From NCBI GenBank assembly GCA_019279435.1, contig JAAALK010000080.1, forward strand, positions 31,030,778 to 31,094,777: a DNA stretch of 64,000 nucleotides, written 5' to 3'. This stretch comes from Zizania palustris (taxonomy: Eukaryota; Streptophyta; Magnoliopsida; Poales; Poaceae). Under the pieces are notes generated by a model. That model ran no database searches. It saw nothing but the letters and a program-made list of their open reading frames with translations, and was not told the origin of the DNA. The position numbers were made by a program, and so were the translations under genes. Position 1 is the first letter of the stretch. The number at the start of each line of letters is the position of its first letter. This document shows, piece by piece, positions 10,187 to 20,813 of this stretch.

Positions 10187-11346
10187 GGGGGAGCTGATTT
10201 TAATTGTCTTGCATATGCTCATTTTGTGTGGAATTGCACTCACATCTTTTGCTATTATATGCCTGTTTTTAATTCAAAGAAATCATGACAGCTCAGCTCT
10301 ATGAAATATGTCTGGAACATTGATAAGTGCATGATGTTTTATCTTCTAAAATCAAAACTTGCTCACCGCAAATCTTGTATCTAGCTTGCTTAGGCTGGAC
10401 TGCTTTTAGCTATCTTTTATCTACTTAACAGCAAGACACTGTTCCTTGGATGCTAAAATTTGCAACTTGAAAAATTGTGTTCCTTTTTCATGGATATTCA
10501 TCAAAATATTTCATTCATCTGAATCAAAATCAAAAATCCATGATTTGCCTGGTTTCAATGAAAAGATCCAGGAGGGTTTGTTTGTCGCACTACTCTATTC
10601 TAGACTGCTTACCATTGCACTTTGGTCTGAACTAGGATAGTGTAGTGTATGCCAAAATCACCGCCTTAAGCTTCAGATGGCTTTCTGCCTAGGCTTGGCT
10701 TGATTGGAAAGTATAAGGTGGACAAACAAATAACCCCTGGCATTAAGTCAAAGAACAGCAAAATTTAATTGATCATCAAGTTTGCTTTCACAGCTCCTTT
10801 TGAACAAGACTTGTCTGTCTAGGGTAGCATTTGTTAGCTTTGCGCAGTCCTTGCCTTCTCTTGGCTAGCTGCTGTGATTAAGTGGTGATGCTTTTACTTC
10901 AAAATGACAAAATCACATGCCATCATCTTGTTTTACAGATTGTTAAATTGAGCTGAGCACATGATCATTTGTGTTAATTTTGGCATATTTTTGCATTATA
11001 TGTCCTTGCAATTCTATTCATTTCGAAGCTTTGCATCTTTTGAATGCTCCTTGATGCTTGCATTGCCAAAGGGGGAGAGCTTTGCGATGTTCTCTACCGT
11101 AAGAAGCATAATTTCTTCAAGGGGAGAGATTTTTGACATAAAGGGGGAGAAAAATTTGCTCAACTCAGGGGGAGTTCTTATCAAGGGGAGATTTGCCAAA
11201 AAGGGCTTTTACTTCTTTTACAAAGGGGGAGAAAAATTCTTTTATCAAGTGACATGATTTGGCTCTTTTCTGAGTTTTTATGGTCACTTGTGTGCTGAAA
11301 TTTTTAAATTTTCTTGAACTCCGATTTGGTTGTCAATGCACTCATC
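10187..11346 (+). other. Sirevirus post-pol spacer
   Basis: This 1.2-kb stretch between pol and the 3' LTR has no convincing ORF; the longest plus-strand frames are short and show no domain. Some Sireviruses (soybean SIRE1) carry an envelope-like ORF here, and I see no trace of one. The first polypurine-like word AGGGGGAG overlaps the pol stop (10186-10193). A cluster of others starts at 11068. Confidence 0.7.
11068..11236 (+). repeat. Multiplied polypurine-tract motifs
   Basis: Within 170 bp there are six copies of an (A)AAGGGG(G)AGA-like word, starting near 11068, 11119, 11140, 11166, 11183 and 11222, ahead of the real tract at 11347. Multiplied polypurine tracts upstream of the 3' LTR are a described hallmark of Sireviruses. 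They may act as extra plus-strand primers. Confidence 0.85.
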
Positions 11347-11356
11347 AAGGGGGAGA
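11347..11356 (+). other. Polypurine tract, Sirevirus
   Basis: AAGGGGGAGA ends two bases before the 3' LTR (a single T at 11357 intervenes), the position of the plus-strand primer. Confidence 0.9.
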
Positions 11357-11357
11357 T

Positions 11358-13315
11358 TGAGAAACCAAGGGTGGTTTCGGTGTATGTGATGAGTGATTGA
11401 CAGGATTATTTACCCTCTGTTCGAAGGGTACCTCCGGAGGGGTTTCGGAGGTGGTTCTCCGAAGAGTGTTCGGAGGTGTTTGCTTGCTGCAGCTGTTGCA
11501 GCGGAGTGTGCTCGTCGGAGGGGTCCGACAGTACGCGATGACAGGGTTCGTACCGATGGCTTCGGTACTTTGGGCGGTACACCGGAGTGTGTACCGGAGG
11601 TTGCTAACCCGGAGAGGTCTCCGGAGTATTGGATACACTTGTTTGCTTGTCGGTGGTGCGCAGGGACTTCGGAGGCGACGGACAGGGTTCGAGCCAGGTG
11701 AACTTGGGTCAAGCGGGTGGCTTGATGCCAGGGGAGCGGGGAGCTCCTTCACGGTGGCAGCGAAGGTGGTCCGGGTCGGTCCTCGGGTCGAGGCGTGCCA
11801 GGTGAAGGCAGAGAGTGCGGAGCGTGGCTCCGGCTGAAGGTACTCCGAGACAAGTCCTCGGAAGTGAGGCACTTCGAAGCTACTCCGAATGGAGTGACTT
11901 CGGAGTTGGTGGAACAAGTCCTCTGCGGAGGCATGGAATTCGAAGTGTGCTCCGGAGGGAGACATTCGAAGGGACCCGACGAAGGTCTCAGAAGTCGAGG
12001 CGCATCGAAGGCATGGTCCGGGTGAGGCTCGTCGTGGAGTGTGCTCGGGGAGAGGCACTGCGACAGAGTGCTCATGGAATGCTTCATGCGGAGGCCTTGG
12101 CCGAAGGAGGGACTTCGAAGGGTGGTACTCCGAAGGTGGGGCTTCGGAGTGAGGATGACTTGTGGTGCTTCGGCCATGCATGGCTTCGGTACACGGACGG
12201 ACGGTGTTCGAGCTCGGAGTAGCTGCGAAGCCGTGGTGATCCACTCCGGAGGTGGTGGTGCGAAGACCCAAGGGCTTTGACGGCTTCGGCTCAAAACCGT
12301 CACTGTATCGAAGGACTTCTTCGGCGGAGCGAAGGCCAACAGGCTGCAGGCTTCTCGCCGAAGCTACCGCACCCTCTGGTGCGAAGGGAGGTTCCAGAAG
12401 TCAACACTGTAAAGGCTGACACTGTCTGTTCTGAAAAAGGCTGACACTGTCCCCTCTGCAGCTGACAGAGAAGCCTCCAAAATAAAGGTGGACTACCTTT
12501 TGTACCCCTTAGTTCTGTAGAGACAAATCTGTTGTAAACCCTAGGGGTAAAGTAGTCACTTCCTTAGGATGAAGCCGTGGGCTATAAATATGGGGGCTCG
12601 GTAGGTAACATTTAACACTTTGAGCATTTACTGTTGAGCTCCTGTAGACAGACCTCGCTGTATTCATTCTGAGTTCAATTTATTTCAGTGTTCCTTGTTC
12701 AAGCAGCGAAGCCCTGCTTCTTTGTGCTTTTGCTTGAGCTCGTATTGCATACCTCGCTAGTTTTTAGTTCACCAAAGCCTGTCTTGGCGAAGGGTGTTTT
12801 TCTCGCGAAGTGTGCTTTTCAGTGTGCTGTCGTTTTGTGTAACACGAGGCAAGACCTCGCTGCTTACTAGCGAAGCCCTGATCTTTTCCTGTTGTGCTTC
12901 CTGTGTCGAAGCCCTTAGCGTAGTCCATTTGCGTGTGCGTGTAGACCTTCGGGTACGAAGCCCAGCACCCGTTGCTGTCGTCAAGTACTTGGTCGAAGTC
13001 CTCAGAGGGCTGTCCACTCTTGCGAAGGGTGAAGTGCGAAGTTTGCTCAAAGCACCCTGTGTGCGGAGCCTGCACTGACTTAGCAGAGTTGGTTTTCGAG
13101 GGTTGTAAGTGGAGCGAAGTCTTCTTGGCTTCGAACGATTGCTCCTCCGAAGCCTGTGTTCGAAGGTGTCGAAGTACCTCCGAACCAGACCTTCGAAGGT
13201 AGTGTTCGAAGCCTGTTCCGCAGGAGACAGAACTGAAACCGAAGGCTAAGTTTTTAGCCCGAAATTTTAAAAGCTCCCATTCACCCCCCCTCTGGTCGCC
13301 GTTTCCGGTCCAACA
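11358..13315 (+). repeat. 3' LTR of the Sirevirus (1958 bp)
   Basis: It is equal in length to the 5' LTR at a constant offset of 8827. I found A/G at 3009/11836 and G/A at 3238/12065 and no other differences in the parts aligned by eye. Confidence 0.97.
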
Positions 13316-14070
13316 CAACATGTATATATTTTTCAAAAAATCTTTCAATTTTGTGGGTAAGGCCTAACACTAGACTAAAAATATGAATATTATTTTTTAT
13401 AAATTTTGGTTCATTATTTAATGCACTTAAATTTCAAATTTGACATGTTCCAATATAAATCCTACAAACACACTTAATGAATTAAAAATAATAAATTGGC
13501 CTAGAAAAATACAAAAATTTAAAATGGCATAATATATATTGTATTTTGGTTGTAAAACAATTTTAAGTTAAAACAAAGATTTACCTAAATTTTGTTTTCA
13601 AAACTAACCCATTCATTCTCTCAACCCTAATTCCTCATCTGATAATCTCTGGTTTCTTAACATCCTACGCAATAACTTTATAGAAACATATTTAAATTTT
13701 TATCATAACATTTATATATCATATCATAATTCTATGATAAGTCTCGTATTTTTTAGATTTGTTTTGATTTTTTTAGAATTAAAAAAACTAGTAAGCTCCA
13801 CGTTGCCAATCGAGTGTTGTTACCTAGATTTTTTAAAATTTATTTCAATTTAGTGTGTAATGCCTAAAAACATTCTCAAAAAATATGAATATGATTTTTT
13901 TATAAATTTTGGTTCATTATTTAATGAACTTGTAGTTCAAATATCACCCATTTCAATTTAAATCCTAGAAAAAACTTAATGAAATAAAAATAGCAAAATG
14001 ACCTATAAAAATAAAAAAATTTACATAGAATAAAATATGTTGTATTTTGAGTATAGGAAAAAAATCAAGC
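13316..14070. repeat. AT-rich tandem repeat units 2 and 3
   Basis: A unit of about 500 bp (roughly 13371-13877) is followed by a partial copy (13878-14060) that starts with the same AAAAATATGAATAT...AAATTTTGGTTCATTATTTAATG sequence. Both match 2085-2530 on the other side of the Sirevirus. No coding sequence is seen. The array is probably internal DNA of the CACTA-like element that ends at 14350. Confidence 0.65.
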
Positions 14071-14099
14071 TCAAATCATGTTGCAAATATCACATAGCC

Positions 14100-14350
14100 T
14101 CAAAACATTCTTTCACACAAAATAATGGTTTTTTCGGGTTTGCCAAGGGTTTTTTCAAAAAATACTTGACAAACACGGGAAAAAAATTTGCTCACACAAG
14201 CACGTCGTCACGACGTCAGTTAGTACTATTTTTTGCCGAGTGTTTATAGTTTGCCAAGTGTTTCTCGGCAAACCCATCTTTGTCAAGAGCCCGAAATAAT
14301 ACACTTGGCAAAGTTTTTGACACTCAGTGAATTTGAGTTTTTCCGTAGTG
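14100..14350 (-). mobile_element. Terminus of a CACTA-like DNA transposon
   Basis: Read on the minus strand the region begins CACTACGGAAAAACTC and continues with repeated TTTGCCGAGTG-type subterminal motifs (plus-strand copies at about 14232, 14251, 14264 and 14310). This is the classic structure of a grass En/Spm (CACTA) end. No transposase is visible and the partner terminus was not found in the window, so the element is incomplete or extends beyond the left edge. Confidence 0.7.
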
Positions 14351-15597
14351 CATGATAAATCTTCCTGGTTTATACAATTTTCTCGTACTTTACTGGAATT
14401 TTAGTATAGATCCATATGAATATTTCATAAATTCCTAAATAAATCTCAAAGGCCCACACCGTGAAGTGGAATATCGTGTAGTTGGGAGTCAAGTATCGGA
14501 CTCAGCACTGCCGAATGTCGGACTCGAGCTAGGGACTCGAAGGTCGGGATCAACACTTCCCAAGTGCTTGATCCAAGTTGGGACTCAGGGTTTAGGGGTC
14601 GGTAGGCCGACCCTCAACCATGAGTTCCCTAAATCTGACTCCTTGCCTTGAGGAGACACATTCTTTTTTTATTGTGATCGTGATCACGACATGAAATCTA
14701 ATTTCTCCTATATAAATATCCTTCTACCAGGCCGGTTCCTATGTGCGAGATAAAAGGTCAGAACCGAGAACTGTGCTAGGGTTCTTAGTTGTCTCTTCTC
14801 TATGTTGTGCTGTCGATGTAGTATACTCCACCCAGTTCGCCGGCGCGCCCTTGTGATCCTGCACCAGGAGAGGGTGAATAAGGTTTTTGGAAAGCACTCC
14901 ACACGACTGTTCATGTCTGTCACCATAATGGGCCTTCCGTCTACGTCTACTATCGGTCACCGTCGGGTGCTGTGATCTGACACCAACAAAAGTGTCTCTG
15001 CCCCGACCTGTCTTCAACTACGTGAGTTACTTTTTTGTTGATCATGCTTTGTAAAATCATGATTATTGAGTTCATGAATACTAGTGCGGTAATAGGTTTA
15101 TTCATGTTAGTTTATGTGAAGGTCATGATTTATTTAATTCAGAAATTAATCGTAAAATTGTCTAATATTCCAACGCTTTATATAGTCTTTATGATCATGT
15201 ATCATGTTCTTGATCTTCCTCATTTTCTCGGTGTCTTTTTCACTGACCACAGTTAATGTTAATTGAGAGAGCTAGCTTCTTCCCTCCTTTTCGCTCTCCT
15301 GTCGAGTGAACTATCCTATGGACGAGACAAGTGCATCTGCATGATGACCAAGAATAGTTAGGGCACAAGCCTATATGCATCCATGCATGAAATTCTCTAG
15401 CTAGCTTGGGACTACGTACGTGTGGTTCACCTCCCTCCTCGCCTCACCACTCCCTAATTATGCCACACATTTGTACCCGTCGTCTACCTCGTGTGCCGTG
15501 TTATATAGACCTGGCGATTTCTGGACGCAGGGACCGAGAAATGGAGCTCACCGCCGTCCTGCCTTCACATAACTAATTAAAAGAACCATCTCACCAA
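14351..15597. other. Intergenic DNA, partly LTR-like; upstream of pectate lyase
   Basis: No gene is supported. A TATA-like TATAAATA at 14711-14718 with a following GC-richer leader (14740-15010) resembles the promoter part of an LTR or an old retrotransposon leader, but I could not define ends or a duplication. A TATATAG motif lies at 15502-15508. The last 350 bp probably contain promoter elements of the downstream gene. Confidence 0.35.
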
Positions 15598-15605
15598 TAT
15601 AAAGG
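15598..15605 (+). promoter_or_regulatory. Likely TATA box of the pectate lyase gene
   Basis: TATAAAGG lies 117 bp before the start codon at 15722, in CACCAATATAAAGG. A start site about 30 bp downstream would leave a 5' leader of about 90 nt. The weaker TATATAG at 15502-15508 is an alternative. Confidence 0.55.
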
Positions 15606-15721
15606 TAGGAGGAGGGGCTCGATCGATATATCGCGGTTTGTGTTTGTAGGGTTGTGTGGTCCGGAGAGGATCCGAGGTTAATTTATCGATCATATCTATC
15701 GAGAGTTGTAAGTCAGCAACC

Positions 15722-17296
15722 ATGGAGGGGTTCCAGTGGTGGAGGATGCCGGGCGTCTCCTGCTTCGTGCTGTACGCCGTGCTATTCTTGTCGGCGGTGG
15801 CCATCGCGTCGGAGGCCAACATGGCCGGCGACCTCGACGAGCACTGGCAGAGGCGCAAGCTCATGTCTGACGCCGCCGCCGAGGCCACCTACCAGCACGA
15901 CCCGTTCGAGGTCACCGATAGCTTCAACCGCGCCGTCCACAGGCACGACCACCACGCCGTCGACCCATCATATACATCAGTATTCACTATTCAGTACATC
16001 TCGCGTACGTCGCAATGGCGATGCGTGTTGGCCGGGCTAACGTGAGGTTATGCATGCATGGTGTATGTGCGGTGCGCAGCTCGATCGAGGAGGAGGAAGG
16101 CGCGAGGAGGGAGATGCTGGGGAAGAAGAAGAAGTTCGCGGGGCCGTGCAAGGCGACGAACCCGATCGACCGGTGCTGGAGGTGCCGCAATGATTGGGCG
16201 ACGGACAGGAAGCGGCTGGCGAGGTGCGCGCAGGGGTTCGGCCGGAACGCCACCGGCGGGCTGGCCGGGAAGATATACATTGTGACGGACGGCACCGACA
16301 ACGACGTGGTGAACCCGACACCGGGCACGCTCCGTTGGGGCGTCATCCAGGACGAGCCGCTGTGGATCATCTTCGCGAAGAACATGATCATCAAACTGAA
16401 GGAGGAACTCATGATCGGCAGCAACAAGACCATCGACGGCCGGGGCGCGCAGGTGCGGATCATCAATGGGGCGCAGCTGACGGTGCAGAACTCCAACAAC
16501 GTCATCATCCACAACATCCACATCCACGACATCGTGGTCGGGAAGGGCGGCATGGTCCGTGACTCGCCCGAGCACTTCGGCTTCCGCACCCAGTCCGACG
16601 GCGACGGCGTCACCATCTTCGGCTCCACCAACGTGTGGCTCGACCACCTCTCCCTCTCCAACTGCCAGGACGGCCTCATCGACGTCATCGCCAAGTCCAC
16701 CGGCGTCACCATATCCAACTGCCACCTCACCAATCACAACGACGTCATGCTCTTCGGCTCCAGCGACTCCTTCTCCGAAGACCAGATCATGCAGATCACC
16801 GTCGCCTTCAACCACTTCGGCCGAGGCCTCGTCCAAAGAATGCCAAGGTCCATCTCTCTCTCGATCTGCACTATGCATAATGCATCCATGTAACAACATT
16901 CGATCTGAACAAAACGTACTGATCGATCTGTGTAGATGCCGATGGGGATTCTTCCACGTGGTGAACAACGACTACACGCACTGGCTCATGTACGCCATCG
17001 GCGGCAGCAAGAACCCGACCATCATCAGCCAGGGGAACCGCTACATCGCGCCGCCGAACCTGGCGGCGAAGCAGATCACCAAGCAGCTGGGCGCGGCGGA
17101 GTCGGAGTGGAAGAACTGGGTGTGGCACTCGGAGGAGGACCTGTTCATGGAGGGCGCCTTCTTCACCGTCACCGGCGGCGACATCCGCACGCAGATCAAC
17201 AAGAAGGACCTCATCAAGCCCAAGCCCGGCACCTACGTCACGAGGCTCACGCGCTTCACCGGCGCCATCCCGTGCAGGCCCGGCAAGCCGTGCTAG
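15722..17296 (+). CDS. Secreted pectate lyase (PL1 family), 3 exons, about 449 aa
   Basis: The enzyme cleaves de-esterified pectin (polygalacturonate) in the cell wall by Ca2+-dependent beta-elimination. Proposed exons are 15722-15942, 16080-16847 and 16936-17296, giving 1350 nt with stop TAG. Residues 1-30 form a signal peptide (hydrophobic VLYAVLFLSAVAIA). Motifs are NPIDRCWRC (101-109), SDGDGVTIFG, WLDHLSLSNCQDGLID (from 260), LVQRMPR with the catalytic-region Arg (to 330), and FHVVNNDYTHW. Intron 2 is a clear GT-AG intron joining MP-R-C in phase 2. Intron 1 is less certain: a GC donor at 15943 joins to the AG at 16078-16079 in phase and gives AVHSSIEEE; a GT donor at 15994 would add 17 residues. 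NHNDVML differs slightly from the commoner HHNEVML. Length fits the family. The copy looks intact and is the only host gene recognised. Confidence 0.88.
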
Positions 17297-17689
17297 ATCG
17301 AGCTACCAGTGGCCCGGTGCATGGTCTCTCATTCTTTTGTAGTTGTGTGTCAGCTTTTCTTCTACGTACGTATATATTCAAGAAATCTGTGGCCGGGTTG
17401 AGGTCAAATGTTCCTATAGGTTGTTCTGATCTGATCTACAAAAATGCGTTAAACATGTCAAAATTGAGGGGACGATGGAGAGAGGAACATGTTTGTTTGT
17501 GGGGGCCGTTACGGTGCCCGTTACCTCCCTTCGAGGTAATAGGTTTAAAGAATCATGGTCGTTGTTTAAAGGCATTTAAAATAAATAATTAAAAACAAAA
17601 ATGATTAACCGGCTCTAACCGGTCACCCTATCTACCTTCTGTATCTATTTCTCTAGAGAATTCATGATAGCTTTAAAAGTTTTATTTTT
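17297..17689. other. 3' flank of pectate lyase gene
   Basis: There is no further gene. The first 100-150 bp probably hold the 3' UTR; no single polyadenylation signal stands out. A palindrome TTACCTC...GAGGTAA occurs at about 17520-17537; a similar one follows the tandem array at about 18349-18367. Confidence 0.4.
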
Positions 17690-18210
17690 AATTTTTTTTT
17701 GAAAACAACATAAAATTTGAAAAAAAATAGAACTCTTCAAATTTATTTTGAAATGATTTTTTGAAGAGTTCTAAAATAAAATTTTGAATTTTCAAAGTTT
17801 GTTTTTATTTTTTAAAAAAATCTGAAAAGAACATAAAACTTTGAAAAATTGAAAAAAAAAAATCAAAACTCTTCAAAATTTCTTTTCAAATTATTTTATG
17901 AAGAGTCTGAAATAAATTTTATAATTTTCAAAGTTTATTTTTATTTTTTAAAAATTTTCTGAAAAGAACAACAAACTTTGAAAAATTGAAAAAAAACAGA
18001 ACTCTTCAAAATTTATTTTAAAATGATTTTCTGAAGAGTTATAAAATATAATTTTGAATTTTAAAAGTTCTCTGTTTTTTCATAAAATTAAAAAAAATCT
18101 TTCAAAAGTTTACCGTGCATTCTCCGGAAAAGAAATTTCAAATGATTTTTTTGAATATTTGTGAAATAAATTTTCGAATTGTCAAATTTCTTTGTTTTTT
18201 TAAATTGTAT
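17690..18210. repeat. AT-rich tandem array, unit about 125-130 bp
   Basis: About four diverged units follow one another. Each has the order GAAAAGAACATAAAACTTTG, AACTCTTCAAAATTT, then TTTTGAAGAGTT, then ATTTTCAAAGTTT and a poly-T stretch. The AACTCTTCAAA and TTTGAAGAGTT blocks are inverted copies, so each unit can fold back. It is non-coding and lies 0.4 kb downstream of the pectate lyase gene. Confidence 0.75.
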
Positions 18211-19005
18211 ACGTGTCATATGCCATAAATTAAGGGATTCCAAAATATTTTGGGCAAATTGAGGAAAGAAATATATTAGACGCATGAAAAGAATTTATTT
18301 TGCATGCATGTGGGTCCCACATTTAGGAAAAAGAAGGTACTATGACTTGTTACCTCTAGGAGGTAACAAATTACCTAATTTAAATCTGAGTCGTCCAATC
18401 ACATGGATTGGACGGTTGATAAAATTTGGGGGTACTGTAAAAATTCCCTTGTTCTTGTTTGTGTGTATAGGTTACTTGTTCGGCAAGAGACGGAGAGCCA
18501 TTGTCACGACTCACGACATGACATGAACAGGAATTACTTTTCTTTAACTATTTAAAAATGTATTGTCATGTTAGTTTATTCGGTTTAGACTTTAGAGAAA
18601 GCTACTTTTTTACCATCGGTATGATTCTTCGACTTCAATTTCAACTCAAACCCGTCGAATTCAAGACATTGAACCGGCATCTAAACCGTCCATTGATTTT
18701 GTCTCCAAAATCCGAGTGGTTTTGATTTTTTTTGAAAGACAATAGGAACTCTACTTTTTTTTGAAATAGGCTGCATGGGCACAACCTTATTTGAAGGTTA
18801 TGGCTGTGTTGGGATGTGAACAAGAATTTCCCAATAGGTCATTGAAGTTTTAACGAAATTTGATGCCAGCTAACTTACATCCTTTCATAGCAGCAACTCT
18901 ACTGATGCATTAAAGCCTTTAAAGGGAAGAGAAAAACAGCCAAGGAGACAGTCCAACAATATACAACAACGAAGGAGGGGGTTCATGGGAAGAAAAGAGG
19001 AGGGG
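18211..19005. other. Intergenic DNA, nothing recognised
   Basis: No gene, LTR or clear inverted-repeat element was found. Features are a palindrome GTTACCTC..GAGGTAAC near 18349-18367 and a possible stem ACAACCTTAT/ATAAGGTTGT-like at 18780-18810. The last 100 bp probably belong to the 3' end of the LINE fragment that follows on the minus strand. Confidence 0.35.
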
Positions 19006-19514
19006 TCAAGAGACCAAGACTACTAAGGAGGATGGTCGCCAAAGGGCAACATCATGAGCAATGAGGTGGAAGGTTTGAAGTGCTAATTGTGAGTCATTTT
19101 GGAAGATGCAATGGTTATGCTCTTTCCAAAGATTCTTGAAGACGTAAATAAGAACACCGTTGAGCTCATGCCATTGGGAAGGACAGAGAGGGAGATCAAT
19201 TGCCACCGGTCCTCTATGGAGGAAACACGTGAAGAGATGGAAAGGCTCGACATGGTTTGCCACCTAGAAACAAGGTGCCACACTTCCTAGACAAAACAAT
19301 TGAACAAGATATGAAGAGCCATCTCATGTATCTAATGACAGAAAGAACATGTTTGGTTGCACGACCATCCTCGTTTCACAAGATTGTACGTTATGAGGAT
19401 TTTATGTTGGATGGCATGCAGTCCAATCAAAGAAATGGTACTTTCCTTCCATGTGAGCCTTCCAGGTAAGGGAGGGCCAACAAGTCTGAGTGGGGCTAGC
19501 ACGCTGAGTGGCAT
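19006..19514 (-). pseudogene. LINE (non-LTR retrotransposon) reverse transcriptase, C-terminal fragment
   Basis: On the minus strand, 19514 down to about 19260 reads KILITYNLVKRGW, then CNQTCSFCH, then after a stop HEMALHILFNC and EVWHLVSRW. This is the zf-RVT zinc-binding region at the end of plant LINE ORF2 (C-x2-C ... H-x(n)-C ... VW). After a frame change, 19263-19006 gives YVFKNLWKEHNHCIFQND, the usual WKERNxRIF tail of the same protein. At least two in-frame stops and one frameshift show it is dead. The fragment lies within a larger patch of repeat-derived intergenic DNA. Confidence 0.75.
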
Positions 19515-19614
19515 GAGAAGATTTTATGGAGTAATTGCCATTCGGTGTCCATCACCACCTAACTTGGTTGCGAAGGCTATTGATCAATGTCTAGAGCGAG
19601 ATGATATCTGATAG

Positions 19615-20085
19615 TTACGAAGGCTCACTGTCGTTGCTTATTCAGCGACAGTATACCATGGGTGTACCTGCGGTATGTATTTGTTGAGGTGTTGGGGGAC
19701 TCTGTGGACGAATCTAATGTTTATCTCTAGCTAAGAGATAAGGAGAGAGTTTTTAGACAACCTTAGGTCTCCTAGAGGATAATAACCCTACTCCTGTGTG
19801 TCTAGTATGAGCTTTTCGGTATGAAATAGCCTTGATCCTATTCATGAGCGTGTCGAACTCTCTTGGACCGCCTGCCTTTTGCAAGCTCTCTTTGATCCCT
19901 TTATATTAGAGGGATTGTGGGTCACAAATGGTAATTAAAGTACCCTATTAATAACCAATTAAGAGGTTAACGGTCAGTTGGTGGGCAATGAATTAAGGAT
20001 AACATCGCTAATAATTATGGAATATGAAGATTAATGATGATTTGACTCTTAATGGTGCCCGTTTGAATTCAGGTGGTTAGGAGGG
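19615..20085. other. Unclassified repeat-like DNA, left of element A
   Basis: No ORF of interest. A TGTTGGGGGACTCTG-like start near 19690 and the TTTATATTAGAGGG stretch near 19910 resemble an LTR, but no second copy or primer-binding site is present. It continues at 32465 after removal of element A, whose GAGGG duplication (20081-20085 and 32460-32464) joins the halves. Confidence 0.4.
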
Positions 20086-20805
20086 TGTAACACCCCAAAT
20101 TTTCAAAACAATAAAATATTATTAAATTCAATTTCTTGGAATTATTATTTCAGAAAATACTTTTAATTCCCTTTTATACCCTTTTGAACTACAACATAGA
20201 GTAGATGACCAAACTAGGAGGTGAAACTTTTTGTATATGATCCTAAGACCAAAATATAATTTTGGGAATTTTTATAAATTTTTATCAACCTTGGAAGTAG
20301 CCCTAACATTTTAATCTAATTTCTGGAATTATTTTTATTCAGAAATGTATTAGAACAGTAATGGGTCCCCTCCCTCCCCTCTCTCTCTCCTGACCGGCCC
20401 AGCCCACTCCACCCGCGCGCTCAGACTGACAACCCGATCCCACCTGTCGGCGCCGAATCCCTCCCCTCGCGCGCGAACCCGACCCCGCGACCCCACCCGT
20501 CAGCCTTCCCGTTCGCTCGCTCGCGCTCGCTGCCCAGTGGACCCCGCCTGTCAGACCCGTCGTCTACCTCCCGCCTCCGCCCCCAAATCCCGCCGGCCGA
20601 CGACCCCGCCTCGGATCCATCTCGCTGGCCCCTCCCGCATTCAATTGCCGCCGGTTTAATGCACCCCGAGCCCCCCTGCCCGTTTAATCGCGTTAAAGGG
20701 CGCGTTTAAGCCCCCGGGAACGCAGCTCCATGCATGGCCGAGCCCTCGCCGGCGACTTAAAGCTCTCCCCCAGCTTTCCTTGCATGCGAGCCCTCTCCGG
20801 TGTCC

Positions 20806-20813
20806 TATTTAAG
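20806..20813 (+). promoter_or_regulatory. TATA-like box in gypsy A 5' LTR
   Basis: TATTTAAG is kept at the equivalent place in all four subfamilies: 29810-29817 (A 3'), 42443-42450 (B), 38947-38954 (C) and TATTTAAA at 33640-33647 (D). About 300 bp downstream each has a possible splice donor, GTACCATCGTGACC or similar (21116 in A). Confidence 0.65.

Larger units (their letters stand above)
2531..13315 (+). mobile_element. Complete Ty1/copia retrotransposon, Sirevirus lineage
   Basis: This is a full-length element of 10,785 bp: 5' LTR, initiator-Met tRNA primer-binding site, gag, pol, a 1.2-kb non-coding spacer with repeated polypurine tracts, and 3' LTR. LTRs start TG and end CA. The flanks are CAACC (2526-2530) and CAACA (13316-13320), an almost perfect 5-bp duplication with one mismatch. 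The two LTRs, compared over most of their 1958 bp, differ at only two places that I found (3009/11836 and 3238/12065), so insertion was very recent. Long gag with two zinc knuckles, an extended spacer, multiplied polypurine tracts and palindrome-rich LTRs point to Sireviruses (SIRE/Maximus, with Opie and Ji in maize). Apart from the TAG between gag and pol, I see no break in the coding region, so it could be active. Confidence 0.95.

Noticed and set aside
10446..11257. Envelope-like gene in the Sirevirus spacer
   Set aside because: Only short frames exist (64 and 98 codons). I see no signal peptide, no transmembrane plus coiled-coil pattern, and the second frame is made mainly of polypurine repeats.
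14708..15017. A separate gene or tRNA around 14700-15020
   Set aside because: Frames are short and without domains, and no cloverleaf could be drawn; it looks like an LTR or leader remnant.
16048..16968. 306-codon minus-strand frame over the pectate lyase gene
   Set aside because: It is a shadow of the GC-rich coding strand, with His/Asp/Val-rich composition; the plus strand has clear PL1 motifs.
17690..18210. CRISPR-like array
   Set aside because: Units are diverged, AT-rich and contiguous without unique spacers, and the DNA is plant nuclear.
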